From contig OZ037766.1 in assembly GCA_964035545.1 (NCBI GenBank), positions 8,999,722 to 9,063,721 of the forward strand: a DNA stretch of 64,000 bases, written 5' to 3'. The stretch's first letter is position 1; the number at the start of each line of letters is the position of its first letter. Source of the DNA: Bugula neritina (Eukaryota; Bryozoa; Gymnolaemata; Cheilostomatida; Bugulidae). Position numbers and translations under genes: made by a program. Under the pieces are notes generated by a model. It worked only from the letters and a program-made list of their open reading frames with translations, searched no databases and was not told where the DNA came from. Below, one piece after another: positions 45,071 through 58,906 of this stretch.

Positions 45071-46504
45071 CTGAAAGAGAACAAAATATGAATAGATACG
45101 AACAGTACACATATATCTATAATAATACATTAATGTGCATAAAACTAGGTACTATTTTGTTTATCTCAATGTTTGAAATACATGCATGTCGTTTTAGACA
45201 GCAACTACTTTATGGAACTTGAACATCAACCTTTTATTTGGAGAAATCTAATCAGTTGGAATAACTCAATAATTAAATAAAGTTGATTTGAAGAAGTACT
45301 ATAATTAGTCTTTTGAATCAATTGCTTAGAATAAAAACTGCTCAAATATAGATACATAGAAACTACTTAATCACTGAACAAATTTTTATAATCAATGATT
45401 TTTGTTGAATAAATATAAAGTACTAAGCTATTAACTTACACAACTAAAAATTTCACATTAGTATACTTAAACTTGTATTTGGGCACTAGTTGCAGTTGTA
45501 GTTGCTTAAAGTTAATGGGGGTAAAAATGTTTTTTGTTATTTAAAATAATAATTAGCAACCCAACTAAATAAATCAAAGTAGTAATAAAAAATTATCAAC
45601 AAAATTAACTTCAAGACTAAATGAGTAAACTTAAACAGTAAACTTAAAGTGATCATTCCAATTTATTCCCCATTTGCTTAGTAAAAGAGCCACTTACTTT
45701 TAATTTAATATTCTTACGAGCTAATACTTGACTAAAAACATTTTCACTGTGGGTTGCTGCAGACAATCACAATGCTAATTCTAATTCTTGCAGTTGCTAT
45801 ATATTGGACTTTTTTCTTTCTTACCGGAGATGCTCATAATGTGTTTCTCAAGGGCTCGCTGTGCGGAAATAGCAGCATACGATAGTTTTGGGTAAGATAA
45901 CTCTATGTATAAAACATTGCATAATTTGTTACCAAATCTTAGTATAACCTTAGAGTTGTATTTTTAAAAGTGATAATTATAATGGTGTGCCTTTATATAA
46001 TAATCTTTCTGTGGATAGTCTGCAGTTTTATATAATCTATTAAAGCTTTTTAGGAAGTCTACAGTGATTTTGTAATCTACCAACTTTACACACCTCCAAA
46101 CACAATTTACAGATTGGGAATATCTGCTGCGGATCATTACCATTTCAAGATCTACAACTCATAATTCTCAACAATTGCCAACTTTTACAGCACTCAAATA
46201 TGTACTTCGCTACTCCACAATCACAATAAAAGTTGACTATATTTTTATGTTTATTTGAACAATGTATCAAGCTAACAATTATACTAACAATAGCACAGAA
46301 GTTTTCCAAAAACTAGTCTATGCATGCTGTGTTGTGTAGGGAATCTACATAAAGGCATACAATCTACATTATAAATGTATAAATCTATATTAAGAATACA
46401 CTGGCAAAAGAAATATGCAACTTTTTATAGCTGTATAATATCAGCTTGTATAAAATAGGTAACCCTAGAAACAACCTATATTAATATACACAACTAAAAG
46501 AGAC
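45071..46504. other. Intergenic between PIGQ 5' end and ASNS 3' end
   Basis: Both genes run leftward. A minus-strand donor CCG|GTAAGAAAG (exon end 45825) marks a possible PIGQ 5' UTR exon; in the phase needed it has a stop, so it would be non-coding. An AATAAA on the minus strand at 46250-46255 could end ASNS transcripts. Otherwise AT-rich. Confidence 0.35.
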
Positions 46505-49500
46505 TCAGTCTTCATCTTTTCCGGTGATTGTAGGTTTTTCTACATCTGATTCTTTGTAATGGCTGAGAGTTCTGGCTGAAGGGTCAGTAGCACCAATCCA
46601 TTTTGGCATCCACATGTATGGTGTCAGGTGAGCTCTAGAATATACAAAACACTATAGTGAAACCCTTGTTACTACAGTGTGACACTTGCTACTACGGTAT
46701 CACACTTACTACTACAGTGATACCCTTGCTACTAAAGTGTGACACTTGCTACTACAGTGTGACACTTGCTACTACAGTGTGACACTTGCTACTACAGTGT
46801 GACACTTGCTACTATAATATTACAAATGTGCATAACTAAAAAAACATAAGTTTACATTCGGGTGCAGTAATAGAGAAATCTCATTTAAGTTCTTTAATTC
46901 TCAAAACGAATTTTTGTCTATGATGCAAGTTGAAATTCTGGCAAAAATTTCTTTTGCTAAAAAATAACAGGCGCAACTATGAGCGAATGCCCGGCCTGAA
47001 ATCCCTATGAGCAATTGGGAATGGGACTATGGCATAGGCCCTATAGAACATGCTCTTAATAAGCCAACACTCTACCAACTGGGCCAAAGCTGCATGTGAG
47101 TTACTAAACTAAATGTTTGGTTTTTATTGGATTCTATAATTTGGATAAAACAGTTTTAGTATGAGTCTCTCTAACAGCCATCTATGTTTTACTTACATCA
47201 TTTAAAAAATAATTGTTGGTATAATAAACTGATGCATATTTTTTCTAGTTGCTTAAAATTTGAAACTATGCCAACGCTGTTGATTTTTATTGCGAAAGTT
47301 CAACTTTATTTCTCTGAGTGTAAAGTAGAGCTCTGGAGCTCAACAAAAGTTACTCTGCTAGTACCATTATCATCGGATAAAATCCATTTGCTCTGCGCCT
47401 AAAATGATGTCATACAGGGTTGTGGACAAACTTGAGCGTTGCATAAAAAGTTATAGAGTTCTGTTACTGTGAAGGATAAAAGAAATTGTATATACACACT
47501 AGTCACATGATTTACTTACTAGTTACAGGATTTATTGGCTATGCAAAGGTTAAGTTTTAAATGGCTGCAGCATATTGAGAATCAGCATTCAATTTCAGTT
47601 GCTAAATGAGTTTAGTAAAATTTTGTTTTTATTCACAATAAGTTTTTTAAGTTAAAGCAACAAATTTGGAGTATACAAACTCACTGGTCAGCGAAGTAGC
47701 TTTCAAAGACCTGTCTATAATAATACCCCTCTTTCGAGAGTGGAGTGTTCATTGGATATGTCTCAGATGCAGAGGCCAAATCTTGATCAGAAATCTAAAA
47801 TTGATACTTGAATTAATAATAACTATATGTTGTGCATAACAAATTTTCAGTTAGCAAAAGACCTTTTAACTAAAATACAACAATTGTAAAAACAATACAT
47901 GTATGGGTATTTTGTAGACAGACATAGCTCAGTTGCTTAGTGAGTAGAGTATTACTTACTGTCTTTTCAAAATTTTCTTGGATAATCTCAAACCAAGACT
48001 TTTTCTTAGAAGAAACACCGTCACTAAACGCCTCTTTAGGTCTCCACAAAATATCATCAGGGATCAGATCTAATCCAGTGAATGATGATCGTAGGAGGTG
48101 TTTCTCCACTCCTTCTTGTGGCTGCCTTGAGGCAGCTGGTAATGACAGGTAGTAAGATGTAAACTGATGATCAAGAAATGGTACTCGCAGCTCTAACCTA
48201 AAATAGGATTACAAGACCATGAAAAGTATGAATTATAAGAAAACTTTAGAAAAACATATAATTTGGTTAGTACAAAATACTACAATGATGTCATTTTAGC
48301 TATTAACTTATCACTAACAGTGTTGCAATTTTAAACCAACAAAATCTTTAATTTCAAAACAATAAATTTTAAAGAAATTTATGTGCAACCTACACAAATA
48401 TTTGAAGTCAACTTATGCAATGAAATACTGAGCTTTTGATGCAGTTATAAAGCTGATACACTTACAAAAAATGAGAATAAAATTGTATTCCACTGAGATA
48501 TCACAGTTATTACTCATAATTTTCCTAGCCTAAAAATGTTATCTATTTCAGCTTTAAACTTGGTTAAATGTGTTTGTTTACAGCCTGAAATGAGAAGAAT
48601 TGAGACTAAGCTTGAGTATAAACAGCAGCTGTGTTGAGTAGGAAGAGAAGGCTAGAATGGTATGGGGATGCACGCAGGAGAAAAAAAAGAGAACTTAAAG
48701 AGAGTTAGTACATTGAGTATTGAAGGCTAGAGAAAAAAAGGAAGCCCTTGACCTAGGTAAATGTATACCATGGTATGAGAGCGTGGAAGTTAAATAGCAA
48801 TGATAGATAACAGAGTTAGATAGGACCACCCGAAAAGACTAAAACAGCTATACAATGAGAAATGGTGAAAAATGATGAGAAACAGTGAGAAATATATTTG
48901 CCTACAAACATACCCATGTGCTGCTGTAGTTCGATCAGCTCTCAAATTATCATACAAGTATAAATCAGAGAGAAGTCGTCTGCTCTCAATATCTGCATCT
49001 TCAGGTGTTGGTGCTTTATGGAAGTAGATGTAGCCTTGGGCCACCTCATCAGCCCCTTCTCCAGAGAATATGATGATGTTATCTGTTTTAGTGCTGATGT
49101 ACTTAGACAGCAGGTACATTCCTGCAAGTATAAACTCATGCTAGTATGGGCTGACATAGTCTGAGATGAGGTGACAACACTTTTTACATATAATTCATTG
49201 ATATTGTAATAAATGTGTTGACAAATGCAACTGTTCCATTAGCCAACAGGACTATTGTGTTCTGAGCCACTATTTTTAAGTTATTTTCTGAACTGTTTGA
49301 AAACTTGGCATTGTCTACAGCAAAGCATGTCAACATATGTTCAAACTTCACTGCTTAGCTTATTTTCTTCATTGTAATGAGAACCTTGTAAACACAAATT
49401 ATATGTTATTTATGTGCAATATAGTGGGTGTTGATTTATATATTTTAGTAGTTGACAGGATTGATTATATATGGATTGCATAAACTGTATCTGCCAGAAT

Positions 49501-52500
49501 TGAATAACATACCATTTACAGTTAATATGGTTTGTCGGGTGCACAGGGGTTACATAATCTAATGTACTTGCTGAGTTAAACTTTTCTAAGATGAAAACTT
49601 ACCAACTGAAGCTCTAGTAGTAGTAATATCATAAGATTCATTGTGGTATATCACTTCTTTGATGGCTTCTAAACCTTCTTGAGCAGTAAATGAAACTTCA
49701 TGATGATCAGTGTCAAGATGCTCAGCTACCTGCAGGGAAGTGTCATGCCAATATTACACAAGAAAAATCATATATTTCATAAAAATATTATGATGTCTAA
49801 ATGATATATATAATTAGGTAACTGAATATCACAAGTACATTAACATACTATAAACATTGAGCATATATAATTTTTTAGTATAATTATTACTTTTCTCGCT
49901 GCTGCTATATCTGGACTTCCATCCATACCAATAGCAAATGTTTGTATCTTGTAACCCAACTTCATTTCCTTGGCAACTTTACATACGAGTGCTGCCACTA
50001 AACTTGAATCTAAACCTCCGGAGAGGAGGCAGCCAATTCTTCTTACACCCATCATTCTCTTACGGACAGCTTCTGTCAGCAGTAGACGGACATTGTCCTC
50101 AGGGGAGGGAGCTACACCAGGTGGAGAAAAAATTTAGAAAACAAAGTTGATATGCATAATAAGGTTGCACTATCATAATACAAATCAGCTCCTTTTAATC
50201 TAGTATCATTATTCTAAGTCGATAGCAAGTACAATTTTGAATTTGATTTTTGACATTTTGAGTGTAACCTTCTACTAAAGGTGTAATTAGAGAATTTTTT
50301 TGTGGCTATCATGAAGTTTTAAAAAATTTTCCCCTATATTTAATTGTATTTTTCGCATCAAATTCCAAAGTAGATACACTCATAAATGATTGTACGAGTA
50401 TTGAGCTTGCAATATTTACTGTATATCATTTACTACAAGCTGGTGTATTTCTTACCAAGTTCTGTCATCTTAGTGGTATATCTAGGAGCTTGTCCAACAT
50501 CATGAAACTGTTTGTCAAAAACAAGAGAGACTTTGCCAGCTTCATCAACTGCATACTGACTTACGTGGCCGGGTGGGTATGGCTCTAGTTTCAGTTTGGT
50601 ATTGGTGGAACCATTGGATAAATCGACAATACCCTTTGCTTCAGAACTGATTGCTAGGAACCCATCAGTTGAAGAAGTCCTGTCAAATTTTCCATGTCAA
50701 AATTTATAGTAATTACTTGCTGCAGGATGTTACATAGATTATTTCAGTAACTTGGTGGTGCTGAAAATGTCTCAAGAGGTGAAGTATGTGTATCATAACG
50801 GCATGTGGTAACCTAATTGATAAATAATAACAATCCGGTTGCCTAGTCTAGTGAATGCCATCTAGCTTACAACTGGCTACACTTAGATCCTTGATTTTCA
50901 ACTTATGATTAATCATCTCTAAGTTCCATAAAGGAACTACTTCAGTTCAAACTTGAATATTAAAAATTTAGATGAATACCATGAATGATTGTCCATGTTG
51001 TTGTTGATAATCATTACACCCAGCAATCAACGACATGACAATAGCTGTAAAGTCGCCATACCTAAAAGCAGGTCTCACTCCATACGTATCTCTTCCAACC
51101 AACACCTGTCTTTTGTCAGTGTCAAGAATTGTGAATGCAAAGACACCATCTAAATGGGCTGCTGCAAACTCCACTCCTCCTAATGAAGAATACCAGGTGA
51201 TAATCTAATGAGATTATGAATGTATATGAATAACATTTATTTGCAGACCTTACCTAGATAGTTGATTTATAACTGTCTATCAACTTTTAATTTTGAAATG
51301 ATCTTATATTCTGAAAACAACAGATTGTTTTTATCAAAGTTTGCTCATGCGAAGTAAAGCTGAACCATTGTACTAAGCCTGTACAAGCATGATTTGGGAG
51401 AAAATCATCAAAGAAATACAATAATTAAACGCAGGAGCTAGAGTATATACTCGTAGAAGCAAAGGAAATTGTAATTGAAGCACCTGCAAACCAAAGCTTA
51501 ATATTTATACTACAAAGAGTTGTTTACTGGGCTACTAGTTAGCCTTTGTCTATTCTATTCTATGTTTATTATAGCGTGCAGACTCTAGTAGAGAGTGATT
51601 ATTTCAGTGAATAGAATACATTGAATGTATACAGCTATTTACTAAATCTTGTTTACTGAACTCAGAATATTCCATCAATATTATCTGGGTATGTTATAGA
51701 CCAGCAAGTGATAAACAAATAGCCTTATGTTATAATAAATAATCTGCCTAGGGGTATATAATAGACGTGCCATAAGTATATACTTTTCTTGACTATACAA
51801 TATACAATCTCTCACAGGGTTTTGTCAAATTAGTAAATTATAACAATATAGAACTGTAGTAGAATATAAACTTTGTGTGTGACCAGACTCTTTTATCATC
51901 ATAGAAATTTTCATGCAATCAGCCGTGAACTATATCAGTAACTATGGCTACAAGAATAACAATAGTGTACTTTAGAAATTGATAACACAGCAGAGGCACT
52001 TACCCTTCATGTACAAGTGAAGTATACACTCCCCATCTAGTCCGGTTTCATAGTCAAAGCCCATTTGCTCTCCTAGCTACATAATAAACAACTTGTTTTT
52101 GTCTGACTAGGCAGGTGCTGTGCTTTTCTCAAACAATGATTTGGAAATATGACCAAACATAAGCTTATTTGCTTTGAAATTTGTAAATTGTACGGTTATT
52201 TGTAGCTAGTAGATGAATACAGACTCTTACAAGGAATAGTAATTATAGTGTCACTTTAGTTTTATGTACTTTTGTGGGAGCTGGTCTTGGCTAGAATGCA
52301 CATGTTGCACTCTTACTGAGAAAAGTACTCTTATAATTTAAAGTCTAGAGTAATAATGCAGTAATAGTAAAATTAAGGACCTACTAGTTTGAAGTTGTAT
52401 ATTTCGCCGTTGTAACACAATACCAGGTGAGGAAACTTGTGAACTCTATAAGGCTGCATCCCTTGCAAATCATCCATAATGGCCAGGCGGTGGAAACCGA

Positions 52501-52633
52501 ATGCACAGTTTTGGAAATGGTTGACATTCTCGATTCTAAAGGCATCTGGCCCTCGGTGGCGAATTTTCAAACATGATGGTATCTTTTTAGATACATCTTG
52601 GTCTGAGCCAAAGATAGCCCAAATTCCACACAT
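46505..52633 (-). CDS. ASNS: Asparagine synthetase (glutamine-hydrolysing)
   Basis: Ten exons on the minus strand: 52385-52633, 52004-52076, 51062-51179, 50456-50679, 49891-50111, 49603-49729, 48914-49121, 47960-48197, 47685-47794 and 46505-46634. Phases close to 565 aa (human 561). The protein begins MCGIWAIFG, so Cys2 becomes the N-terminal nucleophile of the class II glutaminase domain. [15 protein letters not shown] and GRDTYGVRP follow. The synthetase domain has the ATP-pyrophosphatase loop SGGLDS (252-257), FSGEGADE, and [12 protein letters not shown]-type sequence across exons 7-8. The enzyme makes asparagine from aspartate, glutamine and ATP in the cytosol. An acceptor TTGTTGTAG just before the ATG shows a spliced 5' UTR leading to the promoter at 53.6 kb. 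Confidence 0.97.
46651..46815. repeat. 20-bp minisatellite in last ASNS intron
   Basis: Eight copies of ACTACAGTGTGACACTTGCT, plus a partial ninth. The copies at 46731-46810 are near-identical and the earlier ones diverged. It lies 17 bp upstream, in transcript terms, of the last exon. Confidence 0.9.
46972..47095 (-). repeat. tRNA-like SINE head or tRNA pseudogene in ASNS intron
   Basis: On the minus strand GCAGCTTTGGCCCAGTTGGT followed by AGAGTGTTGG and TTATTAAGAGC looks like the D-arm and anticodon arm of a tRNA, with a good Pol III A-box (TGGCCCAGTTGG). The T-arm/B-box is not recognisable, so it is not an intact tRNA. It shares no clear stretch with the SINE family at 23.3 and 27.2 kb. 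Confidence 0.5.
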
Positions 52634-53532
52634 ATTTTACTTTTGCTACAACAAAATTGTATAAGCTATCTAACACTTGAGGTAGTTGTATTGCATATTG
52701 CATGCTAGTGTAATAGGGCATAGCAGCTAATCCATAGCGATAGTATTATATTGTATTATGCTGCTTTCCAATAGGTATAGTATAAGTATAGTCTTACTAT
52801 AAAAGGTGGGTGCAGCGAAGGAGAAATTGAGAAAAGCCTGTGCCTTAGAGTTAGATGATAAATAGCAAAATATAGCAAAGCCAAAAGAGGTTATGTTCTT
52901 ACAAGATTTTCAACCTACATCCTAAACTAAAATTCATTGACAAAAAAACTTAGAAATTTCTCCACCAGCGCACTGTAAACAGGGCACTGTAAGCCAATTT
53001 AAAAAAGCTCAAATGACTGACAAAACAAAGCACAACTTTGAATGAATCAACAGTTGAATGTAGCTTATCTTTTGTAGCTTGTTGGCATATAAGTTAATTC
53101 TATGTTTACGAAATAAAACAAAGAAAATTAGAAAAGAACTTTTCCAAATGTTTTCAAATATTAAGGCATTGTGATTGCTTGCTTAAAATTTTATCTTTTC
53201 GAAATTTGCTTTGTTAAAAAAACAAAATTACCATGGGGAATTTATTTTCATCGAATAACCTTATTCTGGGTTTATTATCTAATAATTAAAGACCTTTGGA
53301 CAAAATATTCTGCTACAATTGCTACCAGATATTAGTAAATTCTGCAAAGTTTCTTAAAGAAATAACTATAAACTTAAAGCTTGAAAAGCATTTCTAAATT
53401 CAACAGTTTTATTTCAAAAGATACGTAGATTACACTAATCTAATGCACAGCATACAGTACATGCCCCTAAAATATATTTACTACAAAAGTAACATCAAAA
53501 TAACATTACGAATATAGCGGTTAGCCACTCAC

Positions 53533-53590
53533 CTCTCACCAAACAACACTGCCTACAAATAATTATGAGGAAAGGACGCCAAGCCACTAA
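53533..53590 (-). other. Probable non-coding first exon of ASNS
   Basis: A donor GAG|GTGAGTGG on the minus strand (exon end 53533) pairs with the acceptor just before the ASNS ATG. Its start would fall ~25-30 bp downstream of a TATA box at 53614-53621. Start site is an estimate. Confidence 0.5.
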
Positions 53591-53613
53591 GTGCAATAGT
53601 CTATTGTACGTGA

Positions 53614-53740
53614 TTTATATACTCCGAGACTGGCGTAGTACAACACTACAACCCATTATATCAACGTATTGATTAGTCAGAAAAGGATGATGAAATGCCC
53701 ATATTGTTTTCTATGATTGGTCGAAGGAGCATGATGAAAT
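53614..53740 (-). promoter_or_regulatory. ASNS promoter: TATA, CCAAT and two CARE/ATF4-type sites
   Basis: Reading leftward toward ASNS, the order is: TGATGAAAT (53732-53740, written on the plus strand), an inverted CCAAT box (ATTGG at 53716-53720), a second TGATGAAAT (53688-53696), and TATATAAA (53614-53621). TGATGnAAn is the C/EBP-ATF response element consensus. Human ASNS is induced by amino-acid shortage through such an element (TGATGAAAC). The position, duplication and TATA spacing support a genuine amino-acid-response promoter; this is inferred, not measured. Confidence 0.6.
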
Positions 53741-56183
<2,443 letters not shown>

Positions 56184-56324
56184 CTTTTATGCTCATAAAT
56201 TCAACCTAGCGGTTACACCTGTCCACCTGTCAGATCTCCTTCCACGTGCGATAAGGCAACTCCCAATATGAAAATGAAAGTAATGCAAGTATCCCGAGGA
56301 ACGATAACTCTGTATTAATAGCAT

Positions 56325-56390
56325 AGAAAACTCACGCAAGTTTATAGTCACTATCCCTGCGAGAAACCCCTGGTGGATAGGGTTGATAGC
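56325..56390 (-). mobile_element. SINE copy 3, 3' tail fragment
   Basis: On the minus strand CCAGGGGTTTCTCGCAGGGA followed by TAGTGACTATAAACTTGCGTGAG matches the 3' end of the SINE copies in PPWD1 introns. The 5' part is missing or too diverged to see. Confidence 0.7.
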
Positions 56391-56749
56391 TGTTGATAAT
56401 ATGGGATTTACAATAATATTTTCCGAGTTGCTCACTCAATCCCAGCTTACAGTCACGATCGCTCAGGTCACTCGGTCAAAGTTTAACTGACCCAGTATTA
56501 GCCATTTTTTAATAACCATATCATTTTCATAACGATAATTTAAATATTAGTATCACTCGTTAACCTAGGGTTTGGATTATAGTTACTATTAGTATTAGAT
56601 ATTGTTAATGTTATTAAATGCATATGCTTTGTTTATTGGTTTATATTGCTCAAGTAGGCAATTGTATTTTTTCACCTTGGGCCGCATTCGCATTTGATGA
56701 AATCATATTGATATTTCATTATTTGGTTCTATGCAGGTTGCGGCAATCT

Positions 56750-57540
56750 CAATCTGAACCTTACTCTTAGTCTTACTCCTAGTCTTAGTCTTACTCTTAG
56801 AGTCAGTTAGTAGTACTAGCAATAGTACCTGTACTAAGAGTAAGACTAATACTATAGTCATAGTGCTAGATAAACTTGAAGTTTTAGTTAAAGGTAGTAC
56901 TAGTAGTGCTTGACTATTAACTCTAAGTACTAAGTCTTACTTTTGAGTTCTAATAGTAATAGTACTTAGTACTTAGAGTTAGTAGTCTCGTAGTAGTAGC
57001 CTAGTACTAGTACTCAACTATTAGTAGTACTAGTAAACGTAGTGGCTTCAACTGAAACTTTAAGTTTAAGTTTATCTCAAATTTATGCTCTTAATATGAA
57101 TTTGACATAATGATAATCATAATGATAATAATTGATAATCAATATCAATGATTATCATAATAATAATCATCATAATCACTAAATCTAATCATAATGATAA
57201 TCACTAAGTCTTATCTGGTAATCAGTAAATTATCACTAAAAGTAAATGTAATTGCAAATGTTGAACTCGAAGTTAATGTAATCATTGTAATGCTTTTGCT
57301 AACTAAAAATTAATATCACTGACTATCACTATGACTATCAGTACGAGTATAACAGTAGCTATATAAGTATGACTGTGAAGTAATGTATGTGATTGATTAT
57401 CACTATCAGCCTCAGTTTTTGTTGTTTCTGATTATTTCAATTTAAGCTTAAAGTTTTGCACTTCAGTTACTGTTAGTTTTGCAGTTGAACTTACTTATTT
57501 ACTGCAACTATTATTATTGCTATTGGTATATAGTAATATA
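56750..57540. repeat. Triplet/short-word mosaic domain upstream of UBE2O
   Basis: Begins with TTACTCTTAGTCTTACTC words, then ACT/AGT runs (56805-57040), then ATAATCATAATGATAATAAT and its reverse-complement-like echoes (57100-57240), then CACTATGACTATCAGTACGAG (near 57327). Same style as the domains at 11.1, 27.4 and 28.5 kb. Confidence 0.75.
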
Positions 57541-58843
57541 CTATTGAGTATTGGTTATAATGTTAGACATATCGCGACTGAACCCAAGGCTACCCCTGGG
57601 CGCTAAGGCTTTTCAGTGTCTACTATCTAGCTTATGTACTATGAATGTAATAATAAGCATATCAACGTGCTGCTATAATAATCTATAATTGTACTTGTAA
57701 AAAGATCTCTTTATCAGAGCAGCTAATAACTGTTTTGTCATTTTGATGCTGTTTATTTCAAATTGCTTTCTCTTCAACAAAGAATCAACCTTGTCTTGTC
57801 ACTAATAATGGGTATATATATATTATATATACTCATTCTTCTTTGCACTACTAATAGTTGAACAATTTTACCAGAACCCATGCTTTGTTAGTACATTAAT
57901 GTCTTAAGACTTAACTTGAGTTTTAATTGTAAATGGGTCTAATATTCATGTTACATTCATTTATTAGCTATCACAATTATCATTTGGCTTATATTTGCAT
58001 ATGTTATATGTTTTACTATTACTAGTACTAATTTACTTTCATTGTTGGTACACAGAAGCTTTGTTTAATCATTGCATGCTACAATAAAAGAAACAGTTGA
58101 CTACACAAAGCAATATTTTCTGTAATAGTTAATGTATTAAAGTACATTTATGTGTAAATTCTGTTGATGTAGAAATTGTGAAATACTTTATATTAATTGC
58201 TAAAGAGTTTGTGCAACTGTATGTGCAATATTCATACTTATACTGAATGAAATATTTATGATCAGACAGAAATAGTCAGTTTAATAGTCATTTACTTAAG
58301 TAAAAATTAAGTAAATAAGTAATAAAATTAAGCCACCCTTGTGACTGTGAATCACTGATGGTCTCATGATGTTAATTTTTAATACAACATGAATTACCAA
58401 TAGTGTTAGTAATAGTTATGCTCTTTCTTATGCTGATGCTGATAGTGGTGCTTGTTCTGGTTGATACACTTGTACATTCACACTAACTGATTCGTTAATA
58501 GTATATCAAAGATTGACACTCATGTTCATGGTGCCCAGGTGTTTTTTTTTCAATAAAGCTGGTCTTTTAGAAGATGCAATTTATGTTTTTGGAAATAATA
58601 AAAATCTGGTTGCCATGGTTATACATAACTGTGATGTAGCTTCATATTTGTTTTCAAAATTGCATATCTAGGCTGTCAAAGATATGTGCAAAAAGTATTT
58701 AAATACTTTAGCAGAAGATATTGGACCGGCAAGTGTGCAACTATTTAAAATCTTGTTATAATCTCAATATTCAGTGTTTTTTCATTTTAAACAGATTTTA
58801 TAAAACTAACCTTTACTGTGAAAATGTTTTAACTATTTTGCAG
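57541..58843. other. Upstream region / 5' UTR intron of UBE2O
   Basis: No coding exon recognised. It ends at a 3' splice site (ATTTTGCAG before 58844), so the UBE2O 5' UTR is spliced and an unplaced first exon lies upstream. Confidence 0.4.
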
Positions 58844-58872
58844 ATAAATTGTAATTTGTCCATCTGAAACAT

Positions 58873-58905
58873 ATGAAATACTGGCAACGAGGCGAAAGCA
58901 TTTAG
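58873..58905 (+). promoter_or_regulatory. Upstream ORF in UBE2O 5' UTR
   Basis: ATG AAA TAC ... ATT TAG, ten codons and stop, ending one base before the UBE2O ATG at 58907. Such a tight uORF could hold down or re-route initiation at the main start. Confidence 0.5.
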
Positions 58906-58906
58906 T

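Noticed and set aside
47070-47095. Functional tRNA gene
   Set aside because: Only D-arm and part of the anticodon arm are recognisable. No T-arm, acceptor pairing or terminator.
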